DNA of 64,000 bases from Gordonia sp. X0973 (GCF_013348785.1 NZ_CP054691.1:1860001-1924000), one strand, 5' to 3'. Counted from the first letter of the stretch, positions 34,519 through 43,892 are shown. The notes: generated by a model from the letters alone, not told the origin. A program made the numbers and translations.

Positions 34519-35732
34519 TTCCGTGCCGCCCACTGCACGATCGCCCGCGCGGGCCGCCAGCCGCTGACCCCGCCCAACGGTTCCACCTCTTCGACCGCGA
34601 CGCGGCGCAACACACCGCCATGCGTCTGCGACAGTTCGACGAGGAGTTGCTGCGTGGGGATGCTGACGGCGTTGGCGACGAAGATTCCACCCTCCGCCAA
34701 CGCCGCCCAGAGTCGGTCCGAGAGCGCCCGGTCCAGTCCGCCGCCGACGAACACCGCATCCGGCGTCTCGTCGCGGCCCGCGACTGCCGCGGCCGCATCT
34801 CCCACGACGACGGTGAGCCGGCCCGCCACCCCGTGTCGAGCCGCATTGGCCTCGACCCGCGCGGCGCGCTTCTCGTCGCGCTCGAAGGCGATGACGCGGC
34901 CCGTCGGGTTCACCCGCAGCCATTCGATGCCGACGCTGCCCGATCCGGCGCCCACATCCCACAGCAGCTGCCCCGAAACGGGTGCCAGCGCCGCGACGGT
35001 GAGCGCCCGGATCGGTTGCTTGGTGAGCTGACCGTCGTGGTCGAAGGCATCGTCGGGCAGACCCGGCGCCAGCGATTCGGATGTCGTCGACGGTTCCCGA
35101 CAACCGAACTCCAGCGCGACGAGATTCAGTGGGTCGATGTCGCGCCCGTCCCAGGAGGACACCGCCACACGGGTCATCCGTTCCGCGTCCCCCCCGAGTT
35201 GTTCCAGCACGATCATCGTCGAGTCGCCCCAACCGGATGCGTGCAAGGCGTCGGCGATCTGGGCTGGCGACGCCGCGTTCCGGGACAGGACGAACAGCCG
35301 CCCGTCCGCGCGCGCGGCGGCCAGGACGTCGTCGACGGTTCCGGTGACCAGCGAGACGACCTCCGTCGAATCCAGCGCCCAGCCGAGGCGGGCAGCGGCG
35401 AGGCTGACGCTCGACGGGTGCGGCACAACGCGGACCCGCGGCGGCCCCGCCACGGCGATCACCGTCGTGCCGAGCCCGTGGAACATCGGGTCTCCGGAGG
35501 CGAGGAGGTGGATCGGCGACGACCCCGGATCGGCGAGCAGCTCCCGCAGATGGGCACTCATCGGGCTGTGCCACGGAATCCGGTCTGCGGTCACCTCGTC
35601 GGAAAGCAGGCCCAACTGCCGCGCCGACCCGTAAACCGTTGTGGCGCCGAGCAACTCGCGCCGCGCCGCGCCGGTGAGCCCGTCCCAGCCGTCGGCGCCG
35701 ATACCGACGACGACGAACGCGGGCTCGGTCAT
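34515..35732 (-). CDS. cobL: Precorrin-6Y C5,15-methyltransferase (decarboxylating), CbiE-CbiT fusion
   Basis: 405 residues. The N-terminal half is CbiE-like (VVVGIGADGWDGL, HLLASGDPMFHGLG) and methylates C-5/C-15; the C-terminal half is CbiT-like with the SAM motif LLWDVGAGSGSVGIEW and decarboxylates the acetate chain. The ATG at 35732 overlaps the SDR stop by 4 bp, and the stop overlaps cobM by 4 bp, so all three are coupled. Confidence 0.93.
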   Translation of the reverse strand: MTEPAFVVVGIGADGWDGLTGAARRELLGATTVYGSARQLGLLSDEVTADRIPWHSPMSAHLRELLADPGSSPIHLLASGDPMFHGLGTTVIAVAGPPRVRVVPHPSSVSLAAARLGWALDSTEVVSLVTGTVDDVLAAARADGRLFVLSRNAASPAQIADALHASGWGDSTMIVLEQLGGDAERMTRVAVSSWDGRDIDPLNLVALEFGCREPSTTSESLAPGLPDDAFDHDGQLTKQPIRALTVAALAPVSGQLLWDVGAGSGSVGIEWLRVNPTGRVIAFERDEKRAARVEANAARHGVAGRLTVVVGDAAAAVAGRDETPDAVFVGGGLDRALSDRLWAALAEGGIFVANAVSIPTQQLLVELSQTHGGVLRRVAVEEVEPLGGVSGWRPARAIVQWAARK

Positions 35733-36478
35733 CGCGGCATCCGGCGCCAGAGCGAGCGCGGTAGCAGGCGGAAGACGAGGGCGGTGGGCGCCATGGCCCA
35801 GGGCACCCACACCACCCACTTGCCGCGACGGTAGGCGCGCACCACGGCGTCGGCGACCTGATCGGCGGTCCGCGACATGGGGGCCGGCTGCACCCCGCTC
35901 TCCATCAGCTCCTTGGTCATGGCACCGATGACGAAGCCGGAGCGGACCAACAGGAGACGGACCCCGGTGCCGTGCAGCGCGTCGGAGAGGCCCGACGCGA
36001 AGCCGTCGAGCCCGGCCTTCGTCGACCCGTAGACGTAGTTGGCCCGGCGGACGCGTTGACCGGCGATCGACGAGAAGGCCACGATGGTGCCGCTCCCCTG
36101 TTCGCGCAGTTTGTTGGCCAGCAGGGTGATGACCGAGACCTGGGCCAGGTAGTCGACCCGGGCGATCTCCAGCGCGTGTTCGACCTCGGCTTCCGAACGG
36201 GCCGCGTCGCCGAGGATGCCGAATGCGACGATCGCCGCCTCGACCGGGCCGCGCGAGACGAGTTCGTCGATCAGCGCCGGGTGGGAGTCGGTGTCGTCGG
36301 CGTCGAACTCGACGGTCGAGACCTGCGTCGCCCCCGCGGCCAGCAGCGCGGCCGTCTGCTCGGCCAGATCGGCGCTGCGGCGCGCGGCGAGGACGACCGG
36401 GTGCCCGGCGGCCAGCCGCGTGGCCACCGCCAGGCCGATCTCGCTGCGGCCGCCGAATAGCAGGATTGATCCAGTCAC
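35729..36478 (-). CDS. DprE2-like short-chain dehydrogenase at the head of the cobL-cobM operon
   Basis: 249 residues. The N-terminal [15 protein letters not shown] is the NAD(P) site, [17 protein letters not shown] carries the YxxxK pair, and the C-terminus ([13 protein letters not shown]) strongly recalls DprE2, the reductase that completes decaprenyl-phospho-arabinose synthesis. A true DprE2 would normally sit next to dprE1, so this is more likely a paralogue, like Rv2073c in the same place in M. tuberculosis as I recall. The GTG at 36478 is preceded by GATACT seven nt upstream. Role in B12 synthesis is not known. Confidence 0.82.
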   Translation of the reverse strand: MTGSILLFGGRSEIGLAVATRLAAGHPVVLAARRSADLAEQTAALLAAGATQVSTVEFDADDTDSHPALIDELVSRGPVEAAIVAFGILGDAARSEAEVEHALEIARVDYLAQVSVITLLANKLREQGSGTIVAFSSIAGQRVRRANYVYGSTKAGLDGFASGLSDALHGTGVRLLLVRSGFVIGAMTKELMESGVQPAPMSRTADQVADAVVRAYRRGKWVVWVPWAMAPTALVFRLLPRSLWRRMPR

Positions 36479-36544
36479 GGCAGCCAGTATCGCACCCCGG
36501 ATCCCGGTCGGGGGCCGCGAAACCCCCCGACTAGCGTTGGCGGG

Positions 36545-36964
36545 GTGAGCGGACCCGACGACCTGACTAGCGACGCGTTGACCTTCCTGACCGAACGCCA
36601 CCTGGCGACCTTGGCGACGACCCGCACCGACGGTTCGCCGCACGTCGTCGCCGTCGGCTTCACCTACGACCCCGACGAGCGGTTGGTGCGGATCATCACC
36701 CGCGACGGCAGTCAGAAGGTGCGCAACGCCGATCGTCGGGGGCGCGCCGCGGTGACCCACGTCGACGGCCCGCGCTGGTTGACACTCGAGGGCGTGGCTT
36801 CGGTGTCGCGGGACCCGATGCGGATTCGCGAAGCCGAACGGCGCTACGGCCTGCGGTATCGGGAGCCGCAGCCGAATCCGCGGCGCGTGGTCATCGAGAT
36901 CCCCGTCGACCGGGTGATGGGATCGGCAGTTCTGTTGGGGCGTCCTGCGCCGTCTCGGGACTAG
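36545..36964 (+). CDS. F420H2-dependent biliverdin reductase (Rv2074-like split beta-barrel protein)
   Basis: 139 residues with the flavin/F420 split beta-barrel. The pattern [31 protein letters not shown] and [18 protein letters not shown] matches what I recall of M. tuberculosis Rv2074, which reduces biliverdin with F420H2 and also lies beside the SDR-cobL-cobM operon. The GTG at 36545 has TAGCGT seven nt upstream (leaderless type). Substrate is inferred from that resemblance. Confidence 0.82.
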   Translation: MSGPDDLTSDALTFLTERHLATLATTRTDGSPHVVAVGFTYDPDERLVRIITRDGSQKVRNADRRGRAAVTHVDGPRWLTLEGVASVSRDPMRIREAERRYGLRYREPQPNPRRVVIEIPVDRVMGSAVLLGRPAPSRD

Positions 36965-36973
36965 GGTTGGGCT

Positions 36974-38125
36974 GTGTCCACCGCCACGAGCGCCTCGCGA
37001 TTCCCCGCCGCCGTCTACGGCCGCCGGTTGGCGCGCGCCGCCGCACTCGCCGACCGCGCCGGTGTGGCCGCGCTGATCATCACCCCCGGCCCCGATCTGG
37101 CCTACCTGATCGGGTCGCATGCGCAGACTTTCGAACGCCTCAGCGCATTGGTGATCCCGGCGACCGGCGGGCCAATCCTGGTCACCCCACGCCTCGAGGT
37201 CGCCTCCTTCGCCGAATCGGCTGTCGACGAACTGGGGGTCCGCTTCACCCCGTGGGTCGACGGGGAGGATCCCTACGCGCTGGCCTTGACCGGCCTCGTG
37301 TCGAATCCCGTTGTCGCGGTCTCGGACTCGATGAGCGCGGGCCACTTGATCCCACTCATGTCGGCGACCGGAACGGCGCCGCTGCTGGCCACCGACATCC
37401 TGCGCGACCTGCGGATGATCAAAGACGAGGACGAGATCGCGGCACTGCGCCGTGCGGGTGCCGCGATCGACCGCGTACACGCGCGGATGGGTGAATGGTT
37501 GCGGCCGGGTCGGACGGAGGCGGTCGTCGCCGCCGACATCGCCGCGGCCATCGTCGACGAGGGACACCTCGAGGCGGCATTCGTGATCGTCGGATCCGGC
37601 CCCAACGGCGCCGACCCGCATCACGAGCAATCCGATCGGGTCATCAGCGAGGACGACATCGTGGTCATCGACATCGGCGGTCCGGTGGCGCCGGGATACA
37701 ACTCCGACTGCACGCGCACCTACTGCTTCGGCGAACCGTCGGAGGAGATTTCCCGCGCCTATGCGGAGTTGGCGGCGGCACAGGCGCTGGCGGTCGCCGC
37801 GGTGCGCCCCGGAGTCACCGCCGAGTCCGTCGACGCCGCGGCCCGCGACCACCTGGCCGCCGTCGGACTGGCCGACCGGTTCATCCACCGCACCGGGCAC
37901 GGAATCGGGCTGTCGGTCCACGAAGAGCCGTACATCGTCGCCGGCAACAGCCTGGTCCTGGCGCCCGGAATGGCGTTCAGCATCGAGCCCGGAGTCTATT
38001 TCGACGGGGTGTGGGGCGCGCGGATCGAAGACATCGTGATCGTCACCGACGACGGATGCGAGTCGGTCAACCACCGCGACCACGCCCTGACCCGCCTGCC
38101 CGCGCAACCATCGAAGGAGCACTGA
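36974..38125 (+). CDS. M24 metallopeptidase, Xaa-Pro dipeptidase/aminopeptidase
   Basis: 383 residues. N-terminal creatinase-like domain (to about residue 145) then the pita-bread catalytic domain. Metal ligands are visible in VVIDIGGPVAPGYNSDCTR (two Asp), HRTGHGIGL (His), FSIEPGVY (Glu) and a final Glu in ARIEDIV. Cleaves peptides with proline in second position. The GTG at 36974 has TAGGGT six nt upstream. The lipoprotein gene starts 2 nt after its stop and has its own Shine-Dalgarno inside this gene's end. Confidence 0.9.
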   Translation: MSTATSASRFPAAVYGRRLARAAALADRAGVAALIITPGPDLAYLIGSHAQTFERLSALVIPATGGPILVTPRLEVASFAESAVDELGVRFTPWVDGEDPYALALTGLVSNPVVAVSDSMSAGHLIPLMSATGTAPLLATDILRDLRMIKDEDEIAALRRAGAAIDRVHARMGEWLRPGRTEAVVAADIAAAIVDEGHLEAAFVIVGSGPNGADPHHEQSDRVISEDDIVVIDIGGPVAPGYNSDCTRTYCFGEPSEEISRAYAELAAAQALAVAAVRPGVTAESVDAAARDHLAAVGLADRFIHRTGHGIGLSVHEEPYIVAGNSLVLAPGMAFSIEPGVYFDGVWGARIEDIVIVTDDGCESVNHRDHALTRLPAQPSKEH

Positions 38126-38127
38126 GC

Positions 38128-38772
38128 ATGAAGCTTTCCCTGTCCCGAACAGCGGTGGCCGCCGCGGTGCCGATACTCGCCCTCGGGCTGACCTCCTGCG
38201 GTCAGATCAGCTGGCACCGGTCGGGTGCCAGCCCCAGCGACAAGGTGACGGTGACGAAGACCGTCGAGGCCCCGACCGACACCACGACGACGGCCGCGCC
38301 GAGCACATCGGAGACACCGGAGCAGATTCCGCCCAACGGCTCGGGTGCCTACACCGCCGTCGCACCGTCCGGCTTCCAACTCAACCCGCCGACATCGGTC
38401 GCGAGCTATTCGTTCAGCGTCCCCAGCCGCAATATCGCCTGCTTCGTCGGGACGGAGTTCATCTGCGAGATCCACGACGGGCCGAATGATTCCCCCGCCG
38501 ACTCCCGCTGCGGCTTCTACGACGGCGACTCCGAGGTGCGCGTCCGGATCGTCGGCTGGTTCAAGTACGACAGGCCGCCCTGCTCCACGATCCTGCAGGG
38601 CGTGTGGCGCGACCCCGGCCCGGTCCTGAACTACGGCGAATCCGTCCACTTCTCGGTGCCCGGTGCCGAATTCAGCTGCTATTCGACGACGGAGGCGCTG
38701 TTCTGCACGGGACCGGAGAATTACGGCTTCAAGCTGTCGCGCACCGAGTTCTCCCGGCAGCAACTGGGCTGA
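38128..38772 (+). CDS. Putative lipoprotein with Cys-rich C-terminal domain
   Basis: 214 residues. Signal peptide with lipobox LTSC (Cys23), then a Thr/Ser/Pro-rich linker (about residues 30-75), then a compact domain with six Cys that probably form disulfides outside the membrane (NIACFVG, FICEI, SRCGFY, PPCST, FSCYS, FCTG). I do not recognise the domain. GAAGGAG precedes the ATG; it follows the M24 peptidase by 2 nt. Confidence 0.8.
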   Translation: MKLSLSRTAVAAAVPILALGLTSCGQISWHRSGASPSDKVTVTKTVEAPTDTTTTAAPSTSETPEQIPPNGSGAYTAVAPSGFQLNPPTSVASYSFSVPSRNIACFVGTEFICEIHDGPNDSPADSRCGFYDGDSEVRVRIVGWFKYDRPPCSTILQGVWRDPGPVLNYGESVHFSVPGAEFSCYSTTEALFCTGPENYGFKLSRTEFSRQQLG

Positions 38773-38792
38773 GCGGTGGTACGGAGATCTGC

Positions 38793-38829
38793 GTTGCTGT
38801 TGATGTCGCTAACCGACACGAACAGCAAC
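38793..38829. terminator. Bidirectional terminator-like hairpin
   Basis: GTTGCTGTT (38793-38801) and AACAGCAAC (38821-38829) are perfectly complementary, with an inner TGTCG/CGACA stem and CTAAC loop after a 2-nt mismatch. It lies between the convergent lipoprotein gene and the helical-protein gene. Confidence 0.6.
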
Positions 38830-38856
38830 ACATCGATATAGCTCCGAGCCAGTGGG

Positions 38857-39882
38857 TTACCCGAGCGCCGCGCGGAACTCCTCCGACTCGTAGAAGGACG
38901 CGAAACGGCGTCGGACCAGTGCATCGAGGAAGCCGCGCTCGTGGAGCCGCTCGAGAACCGGCGGGCCGAAGCGCATCGCCTCCTCGATCAGGTCGTCGCG
39001 GAAGACGCCGAGTTCCCCCAGTAGTTCCGACAGCGGTGTGTCGCCGTACTTCTCGAAGACGTATTCCACCGCCTCGTCGATGAGCCGGCGTACGAACGGC
39101 GTGGTGCGGAACTCCTGCCAGAACTCGAAGATCAGCGCGACCACATCATCCACGTCGTCTTCGGTGAGCACGTCGCGGAAGGCGCCGAGCGATTCGTCAC
39201 GGTGGCTGCGCCACGCGTCGCGCACCGAATCGAGCAACAGGTCCTCGGCCTGGTCCTCGTTGCGGCGCAACACGAAGCCCGCCCCCGACCGGGTCGCCCG
39301 CTCCACCACGGCGTCGATCACGGGGCGGGCGGGGCGCACGGCGGTGCGCAATCCGCGGACGGCGTGGCCGCGCAGCCACGCGACCGGATCCTCGACGTCG
39401 GCGGTTCGCCGTCCGTCATCCGGATCGTCCACCGCCGCGCCCACCGCGCGGGTGACCACCTCGACCACGGTGTCGACGGTGGCCGGTCCTTCGAGCACCC
39501 GCCGCAGCACTCGGCCCGTGACGTCCAAATCGGCGACGGCGGTGGCGAATTCGTCGAAGTGACGGTCGTCGAGCAGGTCGCTCACGCGGAAATCGTCGTT
39601 GACGCTCGAGCGATACAGGCGCCGCGCGACCTCGCCGACCAGCTCCGGGATCGCACCCTCGACGGGGATCTGGACGGCGTACTTGCGCGCGACGTCCTTG
39701 ACCGGCTCGGCCGAAATCGCCTGGGCCAGGGTGAGCCGGTCGGCCAATTCGAGGAAGTGGTCCACCTCGTCGACGACGGACTTCTCGAACTCGGCCGGGT
39801 CCAGTAGCTTCCGTAACTCGTGGGCGGTGTGCGCGTCGAGCAGCCGAGCGGCGATCTGGGCGGTCTCGTCGGGGTTCGACAT
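38857..39882 (-). CDS. Conserved actinobacterial protein, mainly helical, function unknown
   Basis: 341 residues, no membrane segments or signal peptide. Rich in Asp, Glu, Arg and Leu, with repeated helical stretches such as DEVDHFLELADRLTLAQAI and DDVVALIFEFWQEFRTTPFVRRL. No catalytic motif is recognised. The ATG at 39882 has TATTCT seven nt upstream (leaderless type). It lies downstream of the SPOR-like gene on the same strand but likely has its own promoter. Confidence 0.75.
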   Translation of the reverse strand: MSNPDETAQIAARLLDAHTAHELRKLLDPAEFEKSVVDEVDHFLELADRLTLAQAISAEPVKDVARKYAVQIPVEGAIPELVGEVARRLYRSSVNDDFRVSDLLDDRHFDEFATAVADLDVTGRVLRRVLEGPATVDTVVEVVTRAVGAAVDDPDDGRRTADVEDPVAWLRGHAVRGLRTAVRPARPVIDAVVERATRSGAGFVLRRNEDQAEDLLLDSVRDAWRSHRDESLGAFRDVLTEDDVDDVVALIFEFWQEFRTTPFVRRLIDEAVEYVFEKYGDTPLSELLGELGVFRDDLIEEAMRFGPPVLERLHERGFLDALVRRRFASFYESEEFRAALG

Positions 39883-39901
39883 GGCCAACAGAATACGGGC
39901 G

Positions 39902-40663
39902 CTAGTCGACGTGCTTGACGATGCACGCCTGGTCGGCGATGTCGCAGGCGTCGTGCGCACCCGACTTCGAACTCTCCCGCTGCGCGACGACGTATTGGCC
40001 GGGCTGGCCGAACGCCTCTCCCCGGTAGACCTCGGCGCCGGTCTTCGACGCCAGCTCGTTGGCGCTGTCGAGGCTGGTGAACGAGCCGAATTGGGCGTAC
40101 CAACCCGACGAGGCTGCGCTGGCATCGCTGTCGTCGCCCGACCCACTCTCGGTCGAGCTGTCCGGGCTCGCCGAGCGCGACGGCTTCGCCGTCACCGTCG
40201 TCGTGGTGGTGTCCGTTTCGGTGACGGTCACCGACACCGTCGTCTTGTTGTCGGCCGCGTAGTTCTCCGACCGTCGCGCACGGCTGTCGTTCACCGCCCA
40301 CAGGGTGCCGGCGACGGTCGCGGTGACCACGAAGACCGTGAGGCCGACGACCGAGGCGAGCACCCACGGGTGACGACGGGGCCGTTCGACCTCGTCGAAA
40401 CCGTCGTCGGGTTGCTCGTCCTCGGGTTCGGGCAGGGGCACGCGACCGGAGTAGGCGCCCGGGAACGGACTCGGGTTGTAGGCGCTGTAGGCGGTCGTGC
40501 TCGGCGGTGGCGGCGGGGCCTGCGGCGGAACGGGCACGGCACCCGAACCGGGCGGCACCGACCAGGATCCCGAACGGGGCACCCCCGGCGGCCCGGCCGG
40601 GACGCTGCCCGATCGGTGTCGGCCTCCCCCGGTATGCGGCCCGGTCGGCGGATTGAACGTCAT
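39902..40663 (-). CDS. Single-pass membrane protein with Pro-rich head and SPOR-like C-terminus
   Basis: 253 residues. The first 95 are Pro/Gly-rich and cytoplasmic, a hydrophobic segment lies near 98-122 (WVLASVVGLTVFVVTATVAG), then a Ser/Thr linker, then about 70 residues starting SGWYAQFGSFTSLDSANELA that resemble a SPOR peptidoglycan-binding domain. This suggests a cell-wall or division role. Two Cys near the end may pair. GAGGTGA precedes the ATG. Confidence 0.75.
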   Translation of the reverse strand: MTFNPPTGPHTGGGRHRSGSVPAGPPGVPRSGSWSVPPGSGAVPVPPQAPPPPPSTTAYSAYNPSPFPGAYSGRVPLPEPEDEQPDDGFDEVERPRRHPWVLASVVGLTVFVVTATVAGTLWAVNDSRARRSENYAADNKTTVSVTVTETDTTTTTVTAKPSRSASPDSSTESGSGDDSDASAASSGWYAQFGSFTSLDSANELASKTGAEVYRGEAFGQPGQYVVAQRESSKSGAHDACDIADQACIVKHVD

Positions 40664-40672
40664 CGCGTCACC

Positions 40673-41314
40673 TCAGAGGACCGTGTATCCGAGTTCGATC
40701 GCGGCGGTCGCGATCCCGGCGTGCAATCCCGGGTGCGACAACGGCAGCGAGAGCTCCGGCCGCTCCGGCAGCGCATCCGCGCCGCGCTCGAACAACGCGA
40801 CGCACGGCCCGCCGGCGAAGCGTCCCCGGTACGCGATTCCATCGATCTCCTCATAGGCCTGGTGAATGGCTCGCGACCATTCTTGCGCAATACGGTGCGG
40901 AGCCGAATCCAACGCGTATTGCGCCCCGGCCCGAGTCAACCATGCACCGCGTCCGATGCCGCCGACGTCGAGCAGTCGCACTTTGCGGGTGAACCGGGCC
41001 GCGGTCAGGTACGGCGAGCCGTGGAAGCGGTCGATGAGCCGCGTCTCCTGGAAGACCTCGGCCAGCGCTCCGCGCGGCTCGGCGGCGCCGTACCAGATCC
41101 CGTGTTCGGGGTGGATCCCCAGCGGTCGCGGCTGGTGGTCGAAGCGCAGGACCGGCCCCCACGTGCGCGGATAGTTCCACGGCAGCACGTTCTCGCCGGA
41201 ACAGGCATGAACCCGCCAGACGATCTCCGACGGCAGGCCGATGACTTCTTCGCGCCGCAGCCCGAGACCTTTGAGTTCCTCGACGCTGGGCGGCCCGGTC
41301 AGACCGTCGCCCAC
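40673..41314 (-). CDS. RES-domain protein (candidate NAD+-degrading toxin)
   Basis: 213 residues from a GTG at 41314, which lies inside the end of the HTH gene (16-bp overlap). The RES core is visible: WRVHACSGENVLPWNY, VLRFDHQ, GIWYGAAEPRGALAEVFQETR and a C-terminal strand-rich part. RES toxins such as MbcT and Res deplete NAD+; the Arg, Tyr and Glu of the active site appear to be R in WRVH/VLRF, Y in WYGA and E in ALAEVF. The tight coupling to the upstream HTH gene suggests a toxin-antitoxin pair. The start could be a few codons off. Confidence 0.78.
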   Translation of the reverse strand: MGDGLTGPPSVEELKGLGLRREEVIGLPSEIVWRVHACSGENVLPWNYPRTWGPVLRFDHQPRPLGIHPEHGIWYGAAEPRGALAEVFQETRLIDRFHGSPYLTAARFTRKVRLLDVGGIGRGAWLTRAGAQYALDSAPHRIAQEWSRAIHQAYEEIDGIAYRGRFAGGPCVALFERGADALPERPELSLPLSHPGLHAGIATAAIELGYTVL

Positions 41315-41931
41315 GACGCCGCATCCACCAGGTCGAGCACGCGCTGCAGTTCCTCCTCGGAAACCGGTGCGCGACTCAGATAGTCGGCGATCGACTGTGC
41401 GTTGCCGTTGCGCCGCGTCAACGACGGTTGCGGCACGGTCAGGATCTTGTGCACTTCGAGCGGGTGGGAGTCCGGCCGCAACCGGGCGATCACCTCGTCC
41501 ATATGCGGCACCACCCCGTGGGGGGTGAACTGCGCCGACGGCATCAGCCGCCGATCCCCCCACAGGAAGGACCACAGGGTCCGGGCCGCGATGCGCTGGC
41601 GCACCCGGGCCGTGGAGACGCCGAGGCGCTCGGCGACCTCGCTGACGGTCAACGATTCGGAGATGACCTGTTGCAACTGGACGTCGCGCTGCACGGTCAT
41701 CACGGCGACCGCACCCGGCTTCTCGTGGAATCCGGCGTCGGAGAGCAGCTTCTCGTCGTGATACGAGACCGACGCGGTGGCCACCCCGGTGTCGGCGGCG
41801 AGGGTCTCCAACACGCCGACGAGCGCCGCGCGTTCGACGCTGAGCCCGGTGACGGCGTGGAGCGCGTCCTCGAACGCCAGCTCACCCGACAGATACCGCG
41901 TGATGGGCTCATAAGACGATGCCGACGTCAT
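41299..41931 (-). CDS. HTH protein, likely antitoxin partner of the RES protein
   Basis: 210 residues. The centre holds a helix-turn-helix (LTVSEVAERLGVSTARVRQR) followed by a beta-wing-like stretch. The usual partner of RES toxins is an Xre/DUF2384 antitoxin; this protein does not look like one outside the HTH, and its N-terminal 95 residues are not recognised. The ATG at 41931 has AGGGGGAAC upstream. A small TTAC-A-GTAA palindrome at 41962-41970 could be its own operator. It follows recD by 47 nt. Confidence 0.7.
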   Translation of the reverse strand: MTSASSYEPITRYLSGELAFEDALHAVTGLSVERAALVGVLETLAADTGVATASVSYHDEKLLSDAGFHEKPGAVAVMTVQRDVQLQQVISESLTVSEVAERLGVSTARVRQRIAARTLWSFLWGDRRLMPSAQFTPHGVVPHMDEVIARLRPDSHPLEVHKILTVPQPSLTRRNGNAQSIADYLSRAPVSEEELQRVLDLVDAASWATV

Positions 41932-41961
41932 GCCGTTCCCCCTGGTCGAATCGCTATCGAC

Positions 41962-41970
41962 TTACAGTAA
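41962..41970. promoter_or_regulatory. Short palindrome in the AT-richer promoter of the HTH-RES pair
   Basis: TTAC-A-GTAA within an unusually AT-rich stretch (about 41955-41980) upstream of the HTH gene. It is a candidate autoregulatory site and suggests a promoter separate from recCBD. The palindrome is short and could be chance. Confidence 0.3.
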
Positions 41971-41978
41971 TTAACACG

Positions 41979-43892
41979 CTAGCACTCCTCACCACGGAAT
42001 TCCGTGACGGCGCCGCCCAGGCCGCTGGCCCGGGCCACGCGACGGTCGACCGCGGCGCGCAGCCATTCGGCGGTCCCGACGATCCGCACGCGACGGCGGG
42101 CGCGGGTGATCGCCGTGTACAGCAGTTCACGGGTCAACAGCGCCGACTCGGCGGGCGGCAGGACCACCGTCACCACGTCGAATTGGCTGCCCTGGCTGCG
42201 ATGGATGGTCATCGCCGCGGCCGGCACGGCGTCGGCCAGCTGCGACGGGTGCAGTCTGACGATCTCCCCGTGTTTGTCGAAGGCCACCACCACGTCGTCA
42301 TTCGGGCCGTCGGATGCGTCGGCGGCGATGACGACGCCGGTGTCCCCGTTGTAGATGCCGATCCGACGGTCCGACGACGTCACCAGCAGGGGGTCGCCGA
42401 CCTGCCACCTCCCCCGCCGCCGGGGTGCGTCGCGCCACGAGTCGACGGTCCGCGACCACCCGGCAACGCCGTAGCGGCCGTCCCGGTGGGCGCACAGTAT
42501 CCGGTAGGAATCCAGCGCGGTGACCGTCGCGCGCGCGTCGCCGGCCGCACCCGCCGTCCGCAATCGTGTCAACCATCCGACGGTGTCGCGCGCGATGGCG
42601 TCGAGTTCCTCTGGCGCGACCAGCTCGATGTGCTCTGCGCCGTCGGCCTCGATCAACTCCAGCACCCGGTCGGCGTTCCCGGCGTTGACCGCTTCGGCGA
42701 CGTCGCCGATCGCCGTGCCGTACCGGTAGCCCCAGCGCAGCGTGACCACCCCGTCGGCGAGCGCGATCTTCTCGGCATCGGAGAAGTCCGACGACGCCAA
42801 TCCGGCCAGGTCGGCGAACCCCGCCGGTAGCGCGGCGGTCGACGACCGGGCCCGGTCGGTCAGGTCGCTGAGCACCGCGCCCGCCTCCACCGACACCAGT
42901 TGGTGGGGATCCCCGACGAGGATCAGTCGGGTGTCCGGGCGGACCGCCGCGAGCAGCAGACTCATCGCGGAGACGGACAGCATCGACGTCTCGTCGACCA
43001 CCACCACGTCGTAGGGCAGCCGGTTGTGCGGCCCGTGCCGCACGGTTCCGTCGCGCCAAATCCCGAGCATCGCATGCACCGTCTGGGCCCGGGCCGCTTG
43101 CGCCTGCCCGCCGAGTTCGGCGGCCTGACGGTTCAACGAGGCCTGCAGCTGCGCCGCCGCACGGCCGGTCGGCGCGCACAGGCCGACGCGGATCGGGCCG
43201 GCGGCGATGCGTTCGAGCACGGCGAGGATGCGGGCCACCGTGTGCGTCTTGCCCGTTCCCGGGCCACCGACGAGCACCGTGGTCCAGGAGGTGGCGGCCA
43301 GCGCAGCCGCCGCCCGCTGCCGGTCGTAGGCCGGATGCTCCTGGCCGCCCGGCTCCCCTCCCGGCCTGTCGAAGACCGCGGCGATCGCCGCAGCCGCCGC
43401 CACGAGGTCGACCTCGGGCCTGGTCGATCCGCGGGCCTCGATCACCTGCCGGATCGTCCATTCCTGTTCAAAGTATTTGCGCAGGTAGACCAGTGGACGG
43501 CCATCGGAATAGGCCAGCGCGAGGGGGCGTAGCGGACCCAGTTTCCCGCCGACGACGAGAGCGCTCTTCCTCAGCGCATCGACCATCGCGTCGACCGACG
43601 GCCACGGCAGCGGGTTCGCCGGATCCGGGTCCAGCGCGGACACGTCGTCGAGCGCGACACAGATGGACCCGGTGCGCACGGCCCGCACGGCGAGAGCCGC
43701 GACCAGCAGCACGTGGTCCGCCGCGGCGTCATCCGACAGTGCCGCCAGTCGGCGCGCGACCTGCACGTCGGCGCTGGTCAACACCCCCGCCTCGTTGAAC
43801 GGCCGCAGGAATCCGGTTTCGCCGACGGCGATGTCGGCGCCGCGGGGGTCCGGCTTCGCGCCGACGGCCTCGACTCCCGTGGTGCCGGTCAT
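41979..43892 (-). CDS. recD: Exodeoxyribonuclease V alpha subunit RecD
   Basis: 637 residues. 5'-3' helicase of the RecBCD complex. Walker A GGPGTGKTHTV, Walker B region VVVDETSMLS, DPHQLVSVEAG and the late helicase motif AMTIHRSQGSQFD, VAITRAR-type ending are present. The ATG at 43892 overlaps the recB stop (4 bp). Third gene of recC-recB-recD on the minus strand. Confidence 0.94.
   Translation of the reverse strand: MTGTTGVEAVGAKPDPRGADIAVGETGFLRPFNEAGVLTSADVQVARRLAALSDDAAADHVLLVAALAVRAVRTGSICVALDDVSALDPDPANPLPWPSVDAMVDALRKSALVVGGKLGPLRPLALAYSDGRPLVYLRKYFEQEWTIRQVIEARGSTRPEVDLVAAAAAIAAVFDRPGGEPGGQEHPAYDRQRAAAALAATSWTTVLVGGPGTGKTHTVARILAVLERIAAGPIRVGLCAPTGRAAAQLQASLNRQAAELGGQAQAARAQTVHAMLGIWRDGTVRHGPHNRLPYDVVVVDETSMLSVSAMSLLLAAVRPDTRLILVGDPHQLVSVEAGAVLSDLTDRARSSTAALPAGFADLAGLASSDFSDAEKIALADGVVTLRWGYRYGTAIGDVAEAVNAGNADRVLELIEADGAEHIELVAPEELDAIARDTVGWLTRLRTAGAAGDARATVTALDSYRILCAHRDGRYGVAGWSRTVDSWRDAPRRRGRWQVGDPLLVTSSDRRIGIYNGDTGVVIAADASDGPNDDVVVAFDKHGEIVRLHPSQLADAVPAAAMTIHRSQGSQFDVVTVVLPPAESALLTRELLYTAITRARRRVRIVGTAEWLRAAVDRRVARASGLGGAVTEFRGEEC

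Noticed and set aside
35729..36478. True DprE2 of arabinan synthesis
   Set aside because: Resembles DprE2, but no dprE1 is adjacent and the gene is coupled to cobL; treated as a paralogue.
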